A stretch of DNA of 64,000 nt from Bidens hawaiensis (lineage: Eukaryota > Streptophyta > Magnoliopsida > Asterales > Asteraceae), in NCBI GenBank assembly GCA_021521415.1, contig JAIQDT010000168.1, forward strand, positions 2,612,501-2,676,500, in the 5' to 3' direction. The position numbers and the translations under genes are program-made. Positions 57,754 through 64,000 of the stretch are shown here, piece by piece. The notes beneath the pieces are model-generated. The model saw nothing but the letters and a program-made list of their open reading frames with translations, was not told the DNA's origin and searched no databases. The stretch's first letter is position 1. Each line of letters begins with the position of its first letter.

Positions 57754-58663
57754 AGCTTTACTTCTACTTCAAGTTTATGTTGATGATATCATCTTTGGGT
57801 CAATAAATGAACATATGTGCTTAGAGTTTGAAGAGGTCATGAAGTTAACATACTGTATGAGTTCTAAGGGAGAGATGAATTTCTTCCTTGGATTGCAAGT
57901 TTAACAAAAGATGGATGGAATGTTTATGTGTAAATCCAAGTATGTACAAGGCATTTTGACCAAGTTCAAATGCTATGATTTGAAGACTGCTTCTACTCTA
58001 ATAGACACACATGAAAAGATGGTAGCTAATGAAAAGGGGAAGCCTTTGGATCAACGTGAATATAGAGCTAAGATTGAATCACTTATGTATCTAACTGCTT
58101 CAAAACCAGATATCATGTTTGTTGTATGTGTTTGTGCAAGATTCCAAGCAAATCATAAAGTCTCACATATGATGGCTATCAAGAGAATCTTCAGATACTT
58201 GAAAGAAAAGCAAAATTTGGGAATTTAACATCCAAAGAACAATGCCTTTGATCTTATTACCTACATAGATAGTGATTATGATGGATGAAATATGAGCAGA
58301 AAGTCAACATATTGTGGTCTTCAATTCTTAGGAGATAGGTTGGTCTCAAGGCAGTGCAAGAAGCAAAAAACTGTGTCGATTTCAACTCCTAAAGCTAAAT
58401 ACATTGTTGCATCTGTTTGTTGTGCTCAAGTCCTCTGGATTCAGAATCAACTGCTTGATTATGGTCTGAATTACTTAAACACTTCTATATTCATTGACAA
58501 TACTACTGCTTTGTTCATTTTTAAAAATCATGTTCAACACTCTAAGACCAAGCATATTGAAATCAGACACCATTTTATCAGAGATTGCAATGAAAAAGGA
58601 CTAATAGAAATGAAAAGAGTCGAATTTAGTGACAACTTGGCTCATTTGTTCACAAGCCACTAA
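57754..58663 (+). pseudogene. Copia-2 reverse transcriptase end and RNase H
   Basis: It resumes LLLLQVYVDDIIFG; the active site YVDD (57776-57787) is intact, unlike Copia-1. Then MSSKGEMNFFLGLQV with a stop at 57901, SKYVQGILTKFKCYDLKTAS, MYLTASKPDIMFVVCVCARF, RIFRYLKEKQNLGI with a stop, SRKSTYCGLQFLGDRLVSRQ, YIVASVCCAQVLWIQNQLLD, IDNTTALFIFKNHVQHSKTK, HIEIRHHFIRDCNEKGLIEM. It ends LAHLFTSH, stop, at 58663. The usual E in A-E-A-E-Y of RNase H reads AKYI here, a likely loss of a catalytic residue. Confidence 0.92.
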
Positions 58664-61297
58664 ATAAGACTAGATTCAACTATATATTAAAAGAGTTAAG
58701 AATGATCAACTCTGATGAAGTCTGATTGATGATATATGCTCAAATGTGCTAACGGAATATCTGTTTAAAGGTCTTGTGTGATTTAAGTGTGAATATGCGA
58801 ATTTGCTATGATTGTTGTGTCCTTAAGTGACTAATTGATGAATTAGGTGTTTATGATACTTAGGTGTGTAATTGTGCTAAGTTTCATGATAACTTGATAA
58901 GTATGATAGTGACTGATTTGAACTGTCTTATTTGCATACTTATTTGAAGATTTGTCATGATCATTATTTTGAAATGACAATGTATTATGTGCTTAGAACA
59001 AGTTAGATTATGCATGATTATCTTGATTAGGACTTCATGTTAGCCTACCTGTTTTTATGCATTAATGTGATCTGCTGATTATATATGATTATGTAACAGT
59101 TTGTTTTTGTAAGAATTTGCTTTTGTGGTAAAACTTTTGTGTTAAAATGAACATTTTCAATGAACTTTTTCAAAGTAAAATATTTTTTGACAAATGAGCA
59201 ACTTAATGGTGGTGAGACATGATAAGCTTATTCAGTTCAAGCTTTAAATACGCTTAAAAGGTTTTCGATGGAAATTGATCCAACTTATAGGAAATGATAG
59301 TATATTGATTATTACCACTACTCATATGGATTTAATCAGATGAAAAGACTATTAGTGCATTCATTGATAAGTATGACAGTATTCCATGATGTGTAAAAAC
59401 TGAGATGATATAAACTAAATGAAAATCCAAAACTTAATGTGGAAATACATTGTTGAAATATGCATGTTTTAGGATAAATCTCTCCAAATGATAGGCATAA
59501 AAGTAACTACCCAGTCAGACACAAGCCTGTTGGTATTTGGTCAATCAAAAATGATTCATTTTATATATGACAAAGAACAAAATAGTGCAAAATGATTATA
59601 CATCAACAAAAAGTTGATAAAATTTACAAACATGAGGGTTTAAACTAGAACTACATAAGTGGGGCATCATTATAAGTCCTAAACACCGTGAATGGGAGGC
59701 ATGTAAGTCCGAACTGCGCGGCATATAAGTTCAACGTTCAACCTCAAATTTGAAAATTTTTGAAAAGATGAATGTATTAAAGAAATTTATAAATGTTCTG
59801 TCATTAAAGATATTTTAACCAAATATCAGTGGGTTGAAGTGAAATTGGGGTGATTTGGGGAAAGATAAATAAGGTTTGAGAAGAGATATGAGACATCATA
59901 ATGCAATAAGTGTTATCCATTTGTGTATTATGCAACTAATTGAATCTTAATCATATCACGAAAGTAATGAAATTCATGCTAAGTAATTACCTGGCTATTA
60001 ATCTGCCTAATGTGTCATAATAATGCAGAAAATGAAGTATTGAAAGGTGACTTAATCAATATGATCTCATGTTGAGATCTTTTCATAAAAAAGAACGAGA
60101 AAAGGATTTGAAATGATGAAACTGAAATTTGATCTCATAATGCACCATTTGCTCTTAAACTTTGAACCAAAATGAGAAAACTGTTTAAAAGTAAGGTATA
60201 AATCAATAAGTGTTGCATTTTTGTACTGAATATATCTGAATATCTGCTTTCGAGTAAGCTAAAATGATTATGAACTTTCGAGTAAACTAAGTTGTTTAGT
60301 TGGTGTTTGACTCAATCAAGCATACTAGATAAATGTTTGATATAAATATGTCTGACAATCCTTTGAATATGTGTTTCGAGTAAACTTGAATATTTACTTG
60401 TTGTTTAGCTCCTTCGAGTAAAATTGGTATATTTTGTAGCATACTTGATAAAAAAAATTGATTTAACTAAGTTTTGATTATGTCTGAATACTTTGTTTCC
60501 GAAAAATGCAAGTGTTTTCGAGTGAACTTTGTTTAACGAGTAAACTTTATGCTTCAAGCACACTTGCAATTTCAAGTTTTTTCGAGCTAACTTTGTTTCT
60601 CGAGTACACTTTATGCTTTGAGCACACTTCTATGTTAAGAATTAACATTATAAGTGTTATCTAACATGCTTTTTGATTTTGAAGTATTTTCGAGTACACT
60701 TTGTTCTTCGAGTTTTCTGAAAGTATATCTCTGAACAATGTTAACTCTTTGCTTATTTAACTAAATTCGAGTAAACTTCACTATAATAGGATATTAGAGT
60801 TAGGTTTGACATTTAGGAAAATTTCTCAGTTACTATATTGTGATCTTCATTGATTTTGAGCAAAGATGTTTATTTGAGCAAATATACTTGATTATATGGC
60901 TTGTGATTAAAATCTCGAGCAATCTAGTATATTCGAGTAAACTACTTTCATTCTAATCACTTAGTATATTTCTCATAACTTTAAAACACGATTAAACTCT
61001 AGTAACAAGCAAGCTTTGATAAAATACTTTATCGAACAAGCTTTGTGCTTGAATATTAAAAATCTGGGTTTTGGCAGTATTCATGTACTAAATAACAAAA
61101 ATTATTTAAAACCCACTTTTAAATGCACAGAGGGTATACAATAAAAGAGGGACTTAGAAAAATTTTTCATTCGTCTTTGCCCTCTATCTCTCTCTTCTAT
61201 TATACCAAACTTGCTTGCGAACTAAGTTACCCAAACGTTGCTCACTAATCCTTTCCAAATATTATCATCCATTTAATTCCTACTTGTTAAGCTTTAA
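58664..61297 (+). other. Copia-2 non-coding spacer between RNase H and extra ORF
   Basis: No ORF. The block 59490-59760 has counterparts in Copia-1 (6480-6850, other strand), including ACAAGCCTGTTGGTATTTGG and AAGTTCAACGTTCAACCT. At about 60240-61040 lies a dense series of TTCGAGTAAACTTTG-like words, in the same orientation relative to the element as in Copia-1 and the LTRs. Confidence 0.72.
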
Positions 61298-62187
61298 TTG
61301 AATGATTTCCGACATTCTTTATATGGGTTTAGGTCTTTAATTTTCAATTTTACTTACATCTCTGTTTTATGTGTAGGCTATTATATTGTCAAAGAACAGA
61401 TTAACTGGTTGATATGCTCTAACATGAGGTTCGCCTTGACAGAAAGCCCAATTATCTACACAAAATCATCATCTGGATTTCTGGAGATATGTACAACTTA
61501 TTGGATGTTAATGGAAGGAGAATCGAAGCCACTATGCTGGGCAGGGAGGTTGAAGTAACAGAGCAACTGATAAGAGCAAGCCTTCAATTGAATGACAATC
61601 TTGAAGTTCAATTATCTTATTCACCGCAACGATTATTAAGAATATTTCAAAAGACTCTTTGCTATCAATGAAACATAAATGAAGGACAATTTCAAAAGTG
61701 GATGTTTCCATTGATTTACCGTTTCCTATTTCACCATATTATACAGAGCATGACACCAAGGAGAGGGACACGGACCTTGATGAGCAGGGAGATTGCTACT
61801 GCAACTGTTGCTGTCATATATGACCAACCTTTTAACTTTTCAAGAATGATCTTTGAAGGTTTGGTCACGAATCTGAGGAAGGAAGAAAATGACAGATTCT
61901 TGATGTATCCAAGATTTCTGCAAATAATTTTTAATATATTACACCATGATCTGCCAACTGCTAGAACTACACATGTGTTACAAGATCCGAATGTTTACAG
62001 GAGGATCAGCAGGTTAGGAGCAATAAGTCAATTACACCATGATATGGAGATTATGGAGGTTCCTGTTTCACCTATAGTGAGCAGTGAAAAAGAGAGTGAC
62101 GAGGAAGATGAAGATGAGAGTGAGTCTGATAACGATGATGATCATGCTGATGGAGGAGATGATAATGTGAATGATGATGATATGTAG
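61298..62187 (+). pseudogene. Copia-2 extra ORF, N-terminal part
   Basis: Frames 61298-61558, 61489-61671 and 61702-62187 follow each other. Clear protein-like text includes MYNLLDVNGRRIEATMLGRE, VEVTEQLIRASLQLND, then FNFSRMIFEGLVTNLRKEEN, DRFLMYPRFLQIIFN and a run of Asp, Glu and Ser (61990-62180). FNFSRMIFEGLV and RFLMYPRFLQ recall a segment found after pol in many plant copia annotations; this is from general knowledge. Function unknown. Confidence 0.6.
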
Positions 62188-62920
62188 CACTAGTGAGGGG
62201 GAGGCAACTCATGATGAAGTCATTTCCAACATTGTTCAACATGCGTCTACCCTTACACCACCTCTTTCACCAACACCACAATCACCACCTCAATCCCAAA
62301 TACATAAGCCTTATGTCCACCACCTCACCTCCCACAAACATTTGAGCCAATCATTTCTTCACCACCATCTTCCCCCTAAACCCAAACCCAAACACAAACC
62401 CAAACCCAAACCCAAATACAAACACAGACCTACCAAACTGAACCAGAACCTTACATACATGAGCTTATTCCTTCCCACCTCATAAACCAACCCAACACAC
62501 CATACCAGTCACCAACGCACTCTCTAAACATTGACTAACATGATACTCCTTTATCACCTCTCATCCAAAGCCATATACCTTTAATCCAAACTAGAAACTC
62601 TTTATCCCACACAAGCTCCCAAATTATCCAAAGCCAATTCACAATCTCAGCCAACCCAAACATCTGAATCATCTGAATCTGACCTGTTCACTTTATCCCC
62701 AATTTCAACTCATGGTATTATGAAGACAAACTTTGATATTATTATTGAGAACTGTGATCTAAAAACTGATAACATTGAGCTGAAGGTGTGGAACAAGGAG
62801 TTGGATCTCAGCTTAAACAAGCCTTGAAGAGAATTCAAACCATGGTGCCTAAGGTTTAGAAAACCTCAAAAGCACCAAAACAGGGGGAGAATATCTCCGT
62901 AGCTGCTGTTGATGAAGATT
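62188..62920 (+). pseudogene. Copia-2 extra ORF, Pro-rich middle part
   Basis: Pro/His/Lys-rich sequence with tandem PKPKPKHKPK-like repeats (about 62370-62420), then stops. It resumes near 62760 with KVWNKELDLSLNK, and KTSKAPKQGEN near 62860-62890, matching the start of the Copia-1 extra ORF. Confidence 0.5.
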
Positions 62921-64000
62921 CACTTAAATTGATTGGAGTATTGTATGTCATCAGTGATGATTATGATGATGCGGTAGTAGGAGAAAGAGAGAAGGTGGTT
63001 GATGATGTCATTGTGAATGCTGAGGATGTTGATGAAAGGGAGATTGATGAGACTTTCGATAATGTGATTGTGATTGCTAAGAATGTGGTTGAGGAGGTTG
63101 TTGATGAAATGGTTGTTGATAATGATGAGGCTGTCAATGATGTGATTGATAATGTTAATGATAATGTTGTTAATGATGGGACTCTGACTGATGTTGAAAG
63201 TGATAAAATAGTTGTGTTGGAAGAAAATACTGAAGAAGATGTTATTTTTGGTCAACTATTACTCTATCTGGTAAGACGGATGAGCCTTTAAAAGGGTAAA
63301 GCAATTGCTAAACATGAAAGTCAACTTTAGCCTTGAAAAGGAAGATAGATTAGTCAATCGACTGTATTTTTTTATTGATGAATCTGCTGAAAAAGGAAAG
63401 AAGTTGCATGATAAAATTGAGAATGAATGGTTTTAAAGAGACATTCTACATCACAAGCTTACTGAGAAAGAGATAAAGGAGAAGATGATTATTATGAAAC
63501 AAATTGAGCTAAAGAAGAAACTAAGTGAAGAAAAGGTGGGAGTAGAACAAAAGGTAATCAAAGGACTCTTGAAACTACAACAGGCTGAGGATGCTGACAA
63601 TGCACTAACCATAGTAGTTTATAAGTTCCAAACAGAAGAACCCTTCATTGAAAACATTGACAAGAAGTTGGTCACAGATTATGATGCCAAGAAGATCCAA
63701 GATGAAATGGTAAGAAAAACAAACGAGAAGGCAATTGAAGGCCTACTACATGAATTTAAATCAGCCGAAAGAGAATGGCCGGTAAACCTTGTGAAGTTTT
63801 TATGGAGAAGGAAAAGGTTTGGAAGTAACATTCCAGAAGCACTTATGCCCAAATAGAAAAAGTGAGTTGTGAAGGAGAAGAAGCAGGGGGTAAGGAGAAG
63901 AAGACTGAGCAAACAAACGAAGAACCAATTGATGCTATCCCTCTGCAACCTGTCAAACCTGAAGAAGATGAGCTGAATATAAATATGGAATCCAATGAAC
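62920..64000 (+). pseudogene. Copia-2 extra ORF, acidic and coiled-coil C-terminal part (continues past window)
   Basis: 62929-63291 encodes a V/D/N/E-rich repeat-like protein segment (DDVIVNAEDVDEREIDETFD). A stop and frame change lead to 63485-63856, helical and Lys/Glu-rich (QIELKKKLSEEKVGVEQKVI, EFKSAEREWPVNLVKFLWRR), ending in stops near 63856. More coding-like sequence reaches the edge. No known domain recognised. Confidence 0.5.

Larger units (their letters stand above)
21319..64000 (+). mobile_element. Copia-2: second SIRE/Maximus-like copia element, right end outside window
   Basis: Order on the plus strand: LTR (21319-22397), tRNA-Met primer site, gag (22741 on), linker, protease, integrase, RT (27460-27820, 29825-30052, 57754 on), RNase H to 58663, spacer, extra ORF region to beyond 64000. 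It is related to Copia-1 throughout, in the opposite orientation. It is interrupted by two solo LTRs, and one of those carries an Athila element that carries a chromovirus. Without the inserts, about 13 kb of Copia-2 is visible and the 3' LTR is not reached. Confidence 0.9.

Overview
This is repeat-dense nuclear DNA from a flowering plant, probably a eudicot. The AT-rich composition and the Ty1/copia families recall large Asteraceae genomes, but that taxonomic guess is weak. I see no host gene, tRNA or rRNA. Nearly all 64 kb is transposable elements inserted into one another, and almost every reading frame is broken by stops or frameshifts.

Layout. Left block, 1-19629: a Ty1/copia element on the minus strand (Copia-1, SIRE/Maximus-like, entering from beyond the left edge and ending at 15888) sits inside the integrase gene of a plus-strand Ty3/gypsy chromovirus, whose 3' end and 2.76-kb LTR follow (15889-19629). 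Copia-1 in turn carries a 2.58-kb Mutator-like DNA transposon (2562-5141) with 9-bp target duplications, terminal inverted repeats, arrays of short palindromes near its ends, and a dead FAR1/MULE transposase gene.

Gap, 19630-21318: non-coding DNA with a CAC-rich simple-sequence tract and small repeat clusters. No element boundaries were recognised here.

Right block, 21319-64000: a plus-strand copia element (Copia-2), related to Copia-1 and running off the right edge, is split several times. A 2.0-kb solo LTR (27821-29824, duplication TCTGC) and a second solo LTR (ends at 30053 and 57753) lie in its reverse transcriptase. The second LTR is split by an Athila-like gypsy element (30930-56316, duplication CATAC). 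The Athila integrase is split by a minus-strand chromovirus-type gypsy element (37335-49064, duplication ATAGA). This gives four nested levels, and Copia-2 pol resumes 27.7 kb further on.

How parts relate. Copia-1 and Copia-2 share the order LTR, tRNA-Met primer site, gag with a CCHC knuckle, a long linker with a second CCHC knuckle, protease, integrase, reverse transcriptase, RNase H, a long conserved non-coding spacer, and an extra acidic or coiled-coil ORF region. Comparing the two makes the breaks in each interpretable. The most unusual signals are the MULE palindrome arrays, the second zinc knuckle, the motif-rich pol-to-ORF spacer, a fold-back inversion at a deletion in Copia-2, and a 91-bp palindrome in only one Athila LTR.
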